Notes: generated from the sequence alone by a model not told the origin. A DNA stretch of 12,284 nt from Candidatus Heimdallarchaeota archaeon (GCA_016839875.1 JAEOTK010000012.1:1-12284); one strand, 5' to 3'; counted from the first letter of the stretch, positions 1 through 7,553 are shown. Program-made: numbers and translations.

Positions 1-3000
1 GATAGTATGTCCAACCGTTCCTTCTTCATAGTCAAAATTCGCAACATCATCAATTGTAGGAGGTTGAGTTGTTGAGACTGTTACCAAAACAGTATCACTC
101 GAAAATAAGCCAAATTGATCATATACATTGCATACATAAGTGTGAGTTCCAGCTGTTAAACCATCAACATCAACAACTATTTCATCATCAATCCATGTAT
201 CATCAATGACAAGAGATCCATCTTCCGTGATATTATATGTTGACTTGTAACTATCCGTTGCTATCCACGTTATGTTATGTCCTGTTGTTCCCTGCAAATA
301 CCCAAAATCATTTGGATGATTTATAACAGGAGCTGATATATCTAGTTCAATAGTAATACTCCTTGCTTGTGAATAATATCCAATTTCATCAGTATAGTCT
401 ACTGCTGCAACACGCCAGTAGTATGTACCAACGTCAAGAGGAGTTTCAACTTGATAGAACGTATAGGATGACTCTTGGTATTCATCAATTATGGGACTAG
501 CAAAGCTTGGTGAATCATCTAGTTGAAATTGATATCCTTTAGCATCTTCAACTGAATACCATTGAAAGATTGGTGTCTTTAAATCAGTAACATACCCATC
601 AGCAGGATCTAGAATTTCGGGGGAAGCTAAAGCTGTTACTGCATTAAGTGTAATGGAATCAATAATAGGTGATACCGTTGAATCAGTAGTAGTAAGAATA
701 GCTCTCCATCTCAAAATGTGTCCTTCATTAGTGAAAAAGTGTTGAACTCCTGGTGTCACTTCTTCCCAGTTTACTCCATCGTCTGGTGATAAGAAGAATG
801 ATATAGACGTACCTGATGGAACTGTTCTAGAACTTGTTAAGTTTGCACTTTTAAACGATGAATCAAAATCCCCTGCAAATATCAATCCTGATTGTGCTTG
901 ACATAGCTCTGCATATTGTCTTACTTTATTCTTACGCACTTCTACGATCTCAAAATCACCTGTGTACTCTGCTAGAAACGCATAATCTCCTTCAACTCTA
1001 ACTTCTAGAGAACATCGAGGACCTGTATCATAAATATTGAGAAGTGTAGGCGATGTTGGGTCAGTAACATCCAAAATAACTAAACCACCATAAGCATCAC
1101 TTACATAAGCAGTGTTTCCAGAAACATAAATATTGTTTGACACATTAGCCGTATCATAATACCCAATTACATCTGGGGTGGTTACGTCTTCAATATCTAT
1201 TATTCTCAACCCACCTGCTCCACTTGCTAGATAAGCTAGATCTCCTTCAATCCATACATTAAACGCCGATCCAGGAGTATTTCGCGAACCGATTTTTGCT
1301 GGATTTTCGGGATCAGTCATATCAAATATTTTGAAACCATTTACACCATCTGCTATATAAGCTAAGTTGCCTACTTTATGAATATCCGAAGCATAAACAA
1401 ATTCATTACCATCATCATATATCTTAACAAATGAAGGATTCCAAGGATTCGCGAAGTCATAAATTGCAATTCCTGCAGCGCCACAAGTAATGTATAAATA
1501 TTCTCCGTCAATTTCTATATCAAAAGGTAAGATTTCTACCCAAGCAAACCAATCTGGGACTAAAGGTATTACTTGAGCACCAAAGAAAGTAGGATTAGTT
1601 GGATCTCCTATATGAAATCCATAAAAAGCCAATTTGAATATCCACTCTCCTAGAGCCCAGCTCATATAAGCTCCGACTACATATGCAACATTTTCGTATA
1701 CTTCGACTGCATAAAAGATATGGCCAAAATCTAGAAGTCCTGGTGAGTGATCAACTTCTCCTAGAATTACAGCATTTGTAGGATCGCTTATGTCATATAT
1801 CCTCAAAGTTCCATGGAATTTGGTTCCACCAAAATAATCACCTACTACAATAGCTAAATTCCCATAGATAGTTACAGCTCTATCTACACCAGGACTTTCG
1901 GGGAAATGTTCAACTTGAGTAGGTAGAACTTCTTTACCTATTTCAAGTATTTGAAAACCACCTTCATTAGCAGCTACATAAAGATTGTTTCCATCAAGTG
2001 CTAAAGCCGTTGCATAGTTTAATCCCCCTGGATAATCGTATTCTCCAATTTTTATTATATTACTGAGATCAGATATATCCAAGACGAAGACATCACCATT
2101 GTAATCTGAGACATAAGCATAAGTTCCTTCAACTATGACTTTACTGAGTTGTAAACCACCAAAAGAACCTAACAATACAGGTGTCAACGGATATGTGATA
2201 TCTAGAACAATTAAACCAGACTGATCCGCTATAAGCAACTGATTTCCATGAATAAACAAATCATTCACTCTATCAAGACCTGTATATTCAGAATGAAATT
2301 CAGGTTTTATTACATCACTGATGTTTAGAACTACCATTCCGGAGCCATTTCCTACAAAAGCAAATTGTCCTTTGATTTCGATATCATATGTTATATTATT
2401 CATTTCGTATATGTCAGCAATATTATACTGGATGTTAGTAGGATCAGAAATCTCCATAATATTTATGCTGTAATCCTCACCACCTATGTAATTAGCTGCT
2501 AGGTAGGCATAGTCTTTAACTATTTCAACATCAGCTCCATTACCATTAAATGGAGCTTGAGAGTCTAAAATTGCTAAATTACTAGGATCTGTAATATTCA
2601 CAATCACTAATCCTACGGAATCTATAAAAGCTGATAAGTAAGCTATATTATTTACAACTTCGATATTATTAACCTCGCTAACAGCAATGCTATCTACTAT
2701 AAATGGATTTGAACTATTCGAGATGTCAACTGCTGCAAAAGAATTCGATGTTCCTACTAGAGCTAAATCTCCTTGAATTTTTACAGAAATTGGTCTTCCA
2801 ATTAAACCTGTTCCTATCCCACCAACAAATTCAGGATTTAGGTTTGTATTATAGATTGATCCACCTCCCCATCCAGAAACATTAGTGAAAGGAGCATCTC
2901 TATGGGAAGTAGTAGTGAAATCTTCAGTAAAAGGACCGAAAGTTTCTCCCTTTACAGAAGTAGTTTTTGTATCAAGGAAAACAAACATAGTAAACATTAA

Positions 3001-3048
3001 AATTATACATAAAATCACTCCTCTTCCCTTTTTCATTTTTAGTGTCAT
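1..3048 (-). CDS. Large secreted LVIVD-repeat / FN3 / Ig-like surface protein (3' end outside window)
   Basis: I read the reverse strand codon by codon from the ATG at 3048 to position 1: 1016 codons with no stop, and the gene continues off the left edge. A TGA lies in frame at 3060-3058, so the start is this ATG or a GTG at 3057. Residues 1-27 are a signal peptide (basic KMKKGRG, then a hydrophobic stretch to about 25). Residues about 89-700 hold roughly 14 LVIVD-type repeats of about 40 residues, with cores such as VEGTYAYVSDYNG followed by VLDISD. These repeats form beta-propeller blades in known families. Residues about 700-805 look like a beta-sandwich (FFLSPDDGVNWEEV), 806-903 like a fibronectin-III domain (GTYYWRVAAVD), and 904-1016 like an Ig-like repeat (QGTTGHNITW) plus the start of a second copy (EEGTVGHTI). 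Many N-x-S/T sites suit an archaeal surface glycoprotein. A role in adhesion or binding is inference; no catalytic motif is visible. Confidence 0.9.
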   Translation of the reverse strand, partial: MTLKMKKGRGVILCIILMFTMFVFLDTKTTSVKGETFGPFTEDFTTTSHRDAPFTNVSGWGGGSIYNTNLNPEFVGGIGTGLIGRPISVKIQGDLALVGTSNSFAAVDISNSSNPFIVDSIAVSEVNNIEVVNNIAYLSAFIDSVGLVIVNITDPSNLAILDSQAPFNGNGADVEIVKDYAYLAANYIGGEDYSINIMEISDPTNIQYNIADIYEMNNITYDIEIKGQFAFVGNGSGMVVLNISDVIKPEFHSEYTGLDRVNDLFIHGNQLLIADQSGLIVLDITYPLTPVLLGSFGGLQLSKVIVEGTYAYVSDYNGDVFVLDISDLSNIIKIGEYDYPGGLNYATALALDGNNLYVAANEGGFQILEIGKEVLPTQVEHFPESPGVDRAVTIYGNLAIVVGDYFGGTKFHGTLRIYDISDPTNAVILGEVDHSPGLLDFGHIFYAVEVYENVAYVVGAYMSWALGEWIFKLAFYGFHIGDPTNPTFFGAQVIPLVPDWFAWVEILPFDIEIDGEYLYITCGAAGIAIYDFANPWNPSFVKIYDDGNEFVYASDIHKVGNLAYIADGVNGFKIFDMTDPENPAKIGSRNTPGSAFNVWIEGDLAYLASGAGGLRIIDIEDVTTPDVIGYYDTANVSNNIYVSGNTAYVSDAYGGLVILDVTDPTSPTLLNIYDTGPRCSLEVRVEGDYAFLAEYTGDFEIVEVRKNKVRQYAELCQAQSGLIFAGDFDSSFKSANLTSSRTVPSGTSISFFLSPDDGVNWEEVTPGVQHFFTNEGHILRWRAILTTTDSTVSPIIDSITLNAVTALASPEILDPADGYVTDLKTPIFQWYSVEDAKGYQFQLDDSPSFASPIIDEYQESSYTFYQVETPLDVGTYYWRVAAVDYTDEIGYYSQARSITIELDISAPVINHPNDFGYLQGTTGHNITWIATDSYKSTYNITEDGSLVIDDTWIDDEIVVDVDGLTAGTHTYVCNVYDQFGLFSSDTVLVTVSTTQPPTIDDVANFDYEEGTVGHTI

Positions 3049-3091
3049 TTTTCTCACTCATTAGTGTAATTATATCACTGTACTTTCGATT

Positions 3092-3106
3092 TTAATAAAG
3101 TTTATG
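3092..3106 (-). promoter_or_regulatory. Possible TATA/BRE promoter of the LVIVD-repeat gene
   Basis: On the minus strand the stretch CATAAACTTTATTAA resembles an archaeal BRE/TATA element centred about 50 nt upstream of the ATG at 3048. This would give a leader of about 20 nt containing the purine-rich GAGTGAG. A second candidate, TATAATTA near 3068-3075, would fit an almost leaderless transcript. The sequence alone does not decide between them. Confidence 0.35.
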
Positions 3107-3138
3107 CAGAAAAATAAATATAAAATGAGAAAAAACAA
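3107..3138 (-). terminator. T-rich archaeal-type terminator after the membrane-protein gene
   Basis: Immediately after the TAG stop at 3143-3141 the minus strand carries several T-runs (TTTGTTTTTTC, CATTTTATATTTATTTTTC) and no GC-rich hairpin. Archaeal RNA polymerase commonly terminates at such T-tracts. The stretch lies between the stop of this gene and the promoter-like element of the next, which supports separate transcription of the two genes. Confidence 0.4.
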
Positions 3139-3140
3139 AC

Positions 3141-4610
3141 CTATAAGCCTAAGATAGCTCTTAATATAGGTAAGAAAACTCCCAAGGATGCTAAGATCTT
3201 TGGTCCCCATGTTTGTAGATAAAACCTAAAATCTCTCACAACCTTTAGATTGAAAATTTGTGTGGTGATAACTTCCTCTTCTGTAGCAAAGTCCAATGCA
3301 ACAAGATTAGACCCAATATTTTCTGAATGAGCTGAAATCCAAATTCCTGTACCTTGATATAGGATACCAGTAACTAGTCTTATCATTTTTCGTTTTTCTT
3401 CAGTTAGAAATTTAGATGTATCTTCAGGAATTGTTACGAAAGAATCAAAGGATCTTATCGCGAAATCAATATCAAGATCATGTGGTGATAAATCATCAGC
3501 GCCTTTGTAATTCATACTAATTAATTGTTCTTTTCTACTTGATTCTTTCCTGTTTAAAATGAAGAAGACTATATCTTGAGATTCTTCTTTCTTTTGTGTA
3601 GGTGGAACAGCTGAGCTTATCCAGAAATCCTTTGAATCAATAACTTCTGGTGTTTCCCGAAGAGTTAAGATAATCCGATCAATAATCAAGAAAATCTCAG
3701 GACTTTGTTTCATAAAATGTGAAAAGATATGTTTCCAAACTTTTAGATTGAGATTTTTACCTTTAACGATATCATTTGCTGTCTCTGAAGATACAATTCT
3801 CAATAATTCTTCCTTCAAGTATTTTTTATCCATAAAGTCTGGTAATCTATAATGAAGATACAACAAAACAAGTACATTCTGAACAGCTAATGGTTGTCTC
3901 TCCACAGATGGTTTAAGCTTTGGTGCAAAGTCTTCAATTATATCATTAGCGATTATTTCGCTCCACTGAAGGAAGTACACTCTTGTAATAGGATCAAGAA
4001 GTGTCTGTATTGAATCATAAACTAAGGATTTGAGAATAAAAGGGTGTCTTGAGGCATTATAGTATTTAACAAGACTTCCGACTTCTAGACCAGTTAGGGT
4101 GGGAACTCGAATGATAATAGTTGCTGCTAAAGAAAAAATGATCATACTTGCAGAAAGATATAAAGCAAGAATTTGGGTTCCTGAAACACTCACTCCAATA
4201 GCATTAGCAAAATTACTTGCACCATAAATCAAGAACATGAATAGGCCAAATGCAATAGCTGCAAAAAGCAATATGATTAATAGATATAGATTACTATCTT
4301 TGTATTTTCTTTCTAAGTTTCTAAAACCAGCTGCAGATGTGATGGGTGTTCCTCTTTTGAAGAGTTTTCTAACTTCTCTATCAAAGGAGAATGAGACAAA
4401 CACTCCATTCAATGCGAGTACCAAGCTGTTAAAGAGAAAAGCATACCATAGAATGAATAACCATTTTGTTGGTTGTAGGACTAAAATGTCAGTTAAATCA
4501 AATGCATAGTAAGCTAATCCCGCTATGAGTGATGCAGGGAGAAGAAACATGAAAATTCTTCCAATAAATCTCGAATAGAAATTTACTCCTCTAGATAAAA
4601 TAGAAACCAT
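3141..4610 (-). CDS. Multi-pass membrane protein of unknown function with a large internal soluble domain
   Basis: I do not recognise this 489-residue protein. Four hydrophobic helices lie near the N terminus (about residues 18-38, 49-74, 107-130 and 146-168). A charged, largely helical soluble region follows (about 170-465), and a final hydrophobic segment ends the protein (about 468-489, ending ILRAILGL). Positive-inside charges (FDREVRKLFKRG after helix 2) suggest that the 170-465 region is cytoplasmic, making this a membrane platform with a large inner domain. No catalytic, nucleotide-binding or DNA-binding motif was found. I chose the ATG at 4610. A TTG at 4616 would add only two residues, and a TATA-like box sits 26 nt upstream of the ATG, as expected for a leaderless transcript. 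The upstream hydrolase gene ends 19 nt before it. Confidence 0.8.
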   Translation of the reverse strand: MVSILSRGVNFYSRFIGRIFMFLLPASLIAGLAYYAFDLTDILVLQPTKWLFILWYAFLFNSLVLALNGVFVSFSFDREVRKLFKRGTPITSAAGFRNLERKYKDSNLYLLIILLFAAIAFGLFMFLIYGASNFANAIGVSVSGTQILALYLSASMIIFSLAATIIIRVPTLTGLEVGSLVKYYNASRHPFILKSLVYDSIQTLLDPITRVYFLQWSEIIANDIIEDFAPKLKPSVERQPLAVQNVLVLLYLHYRLPDFMDKKYLKEELLRIVSSETANDIVKGKNLNLKVWKHIFSHFMKQSPEIFLIIDRIILTLRETPEVIDSKDFWISSAVPPTQKKEESQDIVFFILNRKESSRKEQLISMNYKGADDLSPHDLDIDFAIRSFDSFVTIPEDTSKFLTEEKRKMIRLVTGILYQGTGIWISAHSENIGSNLVALDFATEEEVITTQIFNLKVVRDFRFYLQTWGPKILASLGVFLPILRAILGL

Positions 4611-4614
4611 AGAC

Positions 4615-4622
4615 AAAAAAAA
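4615..4622 (-). terminator. T8 run after the hydrolase gene
   Basis: Eight consecutive T on the minus strand lie 7 nt past the TAA (4632-4630) of the hydrolase gene. This is a plausible archaeal T-tract terminator, but it sits just before the ATG at 4610 of the next gene, within that gene's promoter region. It could instead simply be AT-rich promoter DNA. Confidence 0.3.
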
Positions 4623-4629
4623 GAGTAAG

Positions 4630-6501
4630 TTAAATAAATAGTTTATGCAGATTTATCGATTTTTTCCTTTCAATAGGAAGAACTGCAAGAGTAGGTGCTA
4701 AACTTGTGAAGAACCACCTTTTTTCATTTCTCATCAACTTCTGATTTACTCCAATTTTAACCTCTGCAGTAAGATCAAATGAAAATGGTGTCAATTCCTC
4801 ATAATCTAGTGTGGGTATAGATATCATTGAGGGATAAGAAGCACTTACATGAATGGAGTTATTAGCTACATATGTGGTTTCATTGCTCCAAAGAGCATCG
4901 CCTGTATTAGGATTAGTTTCGAATCTTGGGAAATTTGAACTAGAAATATCTATCCTAAGTTTGTGTCCTTCGTTGAACAAGTATGCAGTACTGTCAAGAG
5001 GAATTGATAGTTCGTATACAATTTCTTCATCCAAGAAATTCCAATCAGAGTAGCCTAAACGATTCCTAGTTCTAATAATTGTATCTGTAATTAGCATAGA
5101 TCTACCATCAGGGTAAACATCAGTTAGTTTTACTGTAAAATCTGTATCTGTACAATTTGATTCGATGTATAACGTTGTCATTATTTGTCCTACTACAGTT
5201 AATGGATCAGTTAAAGGTGGTGTTGAGAAAACGAGAACGTCATCTCTTGATTCTAATGTTTGTTGATCCCAAGTTCCTGCAGGTAAAGCTAAGTTTCCTC
5301 CGTATATTGTTTCAACAGGATCGTTTGGATCGTATTGATATGAAAGTTGACCTTGAGAAATCAAACTTTCTCCTGGTAGAAGAGTTTCATTTGAATGCAT
5401 ATATAGATCTAGATTTGTAGTGCTCAATGGCCAGATATTCGATTGATACCAATCATTAGCCAAAACATCAGGATTATATTCATATGAACTCATTAAGTAG
5501 AAAGCAACAGAAGGATAGAGGTCCCAAAGTGTAGAATTATCTCTTAACCATTTTTCAAAGAGAGCATCAGTTGCACTCAGTACAATCCCTGAATTCTGTT
5601 TTAGATAGGTGATATTTCCACTCGGAGCTCCAAGCATTCCTCCATGCGTCCAAGGTCCCATTAATAATTTTGCATTCCCAGTAGCATTTTCTCCGCCTTC
5701 ATATTGATAACCTTGAAATGCGTTAATTATATCTTGTGTAAATATATCATACCACCCGCCTAAATGCAAGGAAGCTGCTTGAATCTGTGAGTAATTATCA
5801 ATAATTCTTCCTTGGTCCCAGATTCCTTCTAGTTTTTCGTATTGTTGCAGACTATCCAAGGTTTCAGGAGGAAATCCGTTCCCTTCTATCCAAGGTATAA
5901 TTAGTTCACGTCTTAATTCTCCTCCTCTAAACATAGCTTCATAGATGTCTGGTGTCGCTACCATAGGTAGTTGACATTTAAGTGAACTTGGAGCATTGGG
6001 TGCCATCAAATACTGTGCGATACCTAGAGCTGAAGGTCCCCAAGTACCAATTTTTCCATTGCACCATTCTTGATTAGATATCCATTCCAATGTGTCCTTT
6101 CCATCAGCTTGTTCAGTTATAAATGGTAAATCGAGATCACCTTCAGATTCATAAAAGCCACGAAAATCTTGAAGAACCACAATGTAGTTTTTTAAAGCGT
6201 AGCCCACTGCCATAAGAGCTAACTGACTTTTTCCATAAGGTGTTCGAATAAGAATGACTGGTAGAGGGTTATCAATTGTATTTGGAACATAAATATTTGT
6301 AGAAATTCTGACATTGTCACTCATAGGAATCATATAGGGTACAATCACATACCCATCCTTAACAGTGCTATTCGCAGGAAATTGCCATTCAAATCCTGGT
6401 ATAACTGGGGGTTTATCAGGAATGTATACAACCATTAATGGTATTGCTACACCACAAACAAGAACAACTGAGACGATTGAAAATAATATCTTTCTATTCA
6501 C
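4630..6501 (-). CDS. Membrane-anchored CocE / X-Pro dipeptidyl-peptidase-like serine hydrolase
   Basis: This 623-residue alpha/beta hydrolase belongs to the CocE/NonD/PepX (S15) family, which hydrolyses esters or Xaa-Pro peptides. Residues 5-26 form an N-terminal hydrophobic signal or anchor, so the enzyme should act outside the cell. RTPYGK (oxyanion-type Tyr89) and QDFRGFYESEG are family signatures. The likely triad is Ser157 in GPSALG, Asp252 in GGWYDIF and His286 in GPWTHGG, in the same order and contexts as in CocE. From about 375 to 590 comes the jelly-roll C-terminal domain of the family (GHKLRIDISSSNFPRF). The last 40 residues are a basic tail without an evident domain. The start is GTG at 6501, with a TATA-like box 26 nt upstream. 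The length fits the family. The substrate cannot be told from sequence; a secreted peptidase or esterase is the safe description. Confidence 0.92.
   Translation of the reverse strand: MNRKILFSIVSVVLVCGVAIPLMVVYIPDKPPVIPGFEWQFPANSTVKDGYVIVPYMIPMSDNVRISTNIYVPNTIDNPLPVILIRTPYGKSQLALMAVGYALKNYIVVLQDFRGFYESEGDLDLPFITEQADGKDTLEWISNQEWCNGKIGTWGPSALGIAQYLMAPNAPSSLKCQLPMVATPDIYEAMFRGGELRRELIIPWIEGNGFPPETLDSLQQYEKLEGIWDQGRIIDNYSQIQAASLHLGGWYDIFTQDIINAFQGYQYEGGENATGNAKLLMGPWTHGGMLGAPSGNITYLKQNSGIVLSATDALFEKWLRDNSTLWDLYPSVAFYLMSSYEYNPDVLANDWYQSNIWPLSTTNLDLYMHSNETLLPGESLISQGQLSYQYDPNDPVETIYGGNLALPAGTWDQQTLESRDDVLVFSTPPLTDPLTVVGQIMTTLYIESNCTDTDFTVKLTDVYPDGRSMLITDTIIRTRNRLGYSDWNFLDEEIVYELSIPLDSTAYLFNEGHKLRIDISSSNFPRFETNPNTGDALWSNETTYVANNSIHVSASYPSMISIPTLDYEELTPFSFDLTAEVKIGVNQKLMRNEKRWFFTSLAPTLAVLPIERKKSINLHKLFI
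4632..4640 (-). promoter_or_regulatory. TATA-like box for the membrane-protein gene, inside the hydrolase 3' end
   Basis: The minus strand reads TATTTATTT, centred 26 nt upstream of the ATG at 4610. This is the canonical spacing from an archaeal TATA box to the start of a leaderless transcript. The element overlaps the last codons and stop of the hydrolase gene, so the downstream gene can probably be transcribed independently. Confidence 0.4.
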
Positions 6502-6523
6502 AAGAAATTATATCTTTCAGGTG

Positions 6524-6533
6524 TATTTAATTT
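6524..6533 (-). promoter_or_regulatory. TATA-like box of the hydrolase gene
   Basis: AAATTAAATA on the minus strand, preceded by an A-rich BRE-like CTAAAA, is centred about 26-28 nt upstream of the GTG start. No Shine-Dalgarno is close to the start, which together suggests a leaderless transcript. Confidence 0.45.
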
Positions 6534-6561
6534 TTTAGTATCGAGAAGAACAAAAGAGAAT

Positions 6562-7218
6562 TTATTTGAAGCATTTTTCTAGCTCTTTAACTAAATTTGG
6601 TTCACTTAGAATTGAGCCTAACCATGACAACACTTCGAGAATAACTCCTGTATCATAATACTCGAGTTCTTTAACCATTCTATAGATCTCTTCATCTCCA
6701 GCTTCAATAGTTTTAATCAAAGTAGTTTGAGCATTTGTGTGTCTTCTCACTAATATTTTTTCTAAGCACTTCTCATTTATTTTTTTTGCACCTATCAGTT
6801 TCTTTAGGAATAAACCTATCACCTTAGCTATTGAGTCACGCTTTTCCAGTATGTCTCCTTCTGCAGTTTCATTAAAGGGATGGACATTTACTCCAGTTAG
6901 AAATAGATAAGCGCTGTTTCCATACAGCATTTCTGTCCTGATGTTATTTTCTTTATCAATAAACACTCTCTTTCCTACCTTTGCAACGATTCCAACATCA
7001 TTTAATTTACTTAGATATCGATAAATGGTTTTATCTGATTTTTTATTGTCATTATTTGTATATTCTTCAACAATATCTCTTACTGTCATTGGTCCTTTTT
7101 GTCTTAATAACGTTCTAAGAAAAACTATGTTGTCATCTCGAAAAGATGGATCATTTACTTCAATAGATACATGCTTGAAAATACTTGGTTTAATTGAGAT
7201 AACGTCTTGATAGGTCAT
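6562..7218 (-). CDS. Winged helix-turn-helix transcriptional regulator
   Basis: This 218-residue protein is a probable DNA-binding regulator. Residues about 30-100 read as a winged helix. They start with a helix with LRTLLRQKG and a turn helix MTVRDIVEEYT. The recognition helix is KTIYRYLSKLNDVGIV and the wing is AKVGKRVFIDKENN. The recognition-helix pattern resembles Fur and ArsR-type winged helices (IYR-L--L---G-V), but the histidine-rich metal site of Fur is missing, so it belongs to another wHTH group. Residues about 118-218 are helical and charged, probably for dimerisation or ligand sensing, with no recognised domain. The start is ATG at 7218, with the SD-like GTGAGAG about 6 nt upstream. 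It lies head to head with the ABC permease gene across 340 nt containing several dyads. Control of that transporter and of its own gene is a positional inference. The hydrolase gene follows 60 nt downstream with its own promoter-like element. Confidence 0.8.
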   Translation of the reverse strand: MTYQDVISIKPSIFKHVSIEVNDPSFRDDNIVFLRTLLRQKGPMTVRDIVEEYTNNDNKKSDKTIYRYLSKLNDVGIVAKVGKRVFIDKENNIRTEMLYGNSAYLFLTGVNVHPFNETAEGDILEKRDSIAKVIGLFLKKLIGAKKINEKCLEKILVRRHTNAQTTLIKTIEAGDEEIYRMVKELEYYDTGVILEVLSWLGSILSEPNLVKELEKCFK

Positions 7219-7263
7219 TCAAATCTCTCACTTTAACAAGAATGAAAAATTGTTTTTCTCAGT

Positions 7264-7282
7264 AGAATGTCCAGTGCATTCT
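7264..7282. promoter_or_regulatory. Inverted repeat upstream of the regulator gene (possible operator)
   Basis: Perfect 6-bp arms AGAATG (7264-7269) and CATTCT (7277-7282) are separated by 7 nt, about 46 nt upstream of the regulator ATG. The size and position suit an autoregulatory operator. Arms this short also occur by chance. Confidence 0.3.
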
Positions 7283-7388
7283 CACGAAAAATCGTAATTC
7301 TATTCTATTGTTAAACGCTCTAAGGTGCTAATTCTTCACACATTCTTAAGTATTTTGGAACTTAATCTTATGGAATTGTCTTTCTTCG

Positions 7389-7403
7389 TCTCATCTTATG
7401 AGA
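7389..7403. promoter_or_regulatory. 15-bp dyad in the divergent intergenic region (possible operator)
   Basis: TCTCAT (7389-7394) and ATGAGA (7398-7403) are perfect inverted arms with a 3-nt centre, the size typical of a dimeric winged-helix binding site. It directly precedes the TATA-like CTTTAAAAGG at 7407-7416, read on the plus strand. A regulator bound here could block or position transcription toward the permease gene. Confidence 0.35.
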
Positions 7404-7444
7404 AAACTTTAAAAGGGTGTCAAAGAACGGTCGATTGTAGTTTC

Positions 7445-7503
7445 GGAAAGTGGAACCAAATTAAACACTCACACATTTAAGATCACTAACCTTTCCACTT
7501 TCC
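7445..7503 (+). other. 11-bp inverted repeat enclosing 37 nt, upstream of the permease gene
   Basis: GGAAAGTGGAA (7445-7455) has its exact reverse complement TTCCACTTTCC at 7493-7503. If transcription begins about 26 nt after the TATA-like CTTTAAAAGG (7407-7416), the RNA could fold into an 11-bp stem near its 5' end. If it begins from the nearer box at 7522-7531, the repeat is upstream DNA and could be a paired protein-binding site. The stretch 7415-7457 is about half G+C, clearly higher than its surroundings, which is compatible with a structured RNA but does not prove one. Confidence 0.45.
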
Positions 7504-7521
7504 TCACCTACGTTTCAAAAA

Positions 7522-7531
7522 TATTATAAAA
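7522..7531 (+). promoter_or_regulatory. TATA-like box of the ABC permease gene
   Basis: TATTATAAAA, preceded by the BRE-like TTTCAAAAA (7513-7521), is centred about 33 nt before the TTG start. This predicts a very short leader of a few nucleotides that would include the GTGAT element. Confidence 0.5.
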
Positions 7532-7548
7532 GAACTGAAAATTATCTC

Positions 7549-7553
7549 GTGAT
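7549..7553 (+). promoter_or_regulatory. GTGAT ribosome-binding element supporting the TTG start
   Basis: GTGAT is complementary to the 3' end of archaeal 16S rRNA (part of GGAGGTGAT) and lies 5 nt before the TTG at 7559. A TGA in the permease frame at 7550-7552 overlaps it. The start therefore cannot lie further upstream, and the TTG is the only start that keeps the full signal peptide. Confidence 0.45.

Noticed and set aside
600..2800. DNA-level tandem repeats in the LVIVD gene
   Set aside because: The repetition is at the protein level only; nucleotide copies have diverged, so this is not a recent tandem duplication or a CRISPR-like array.
2703..2885. Short plus-strand open frame of 60 codons
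   Set aside because: It lies wholly antisense to the well-supported LVIVD-repeat coding region, is low in complexity, and has no recognisable start signal.
4611..4616. TTG at 4616 as start of the membrane-protein gene
   Set aside because: The ATG two codons later lies exactly 26 nt from a TATA-like box and needs no rare start codon; the TTG sits in a T-run.
4237..5420. Plus-strand open frames opposite the membrane protein and hydrolase genes
   Set aside because: They are antisense shadows of genes with clear protein features on the other strand.
6562..7218. Regulator as a Fur-family metal repressor
   Set aside because: The recognition helix (TIYRYLSKL) resembles Fur, but the histidine/cysteine metal-binding motifs are absent and the C-terminal half is unlike Fur.
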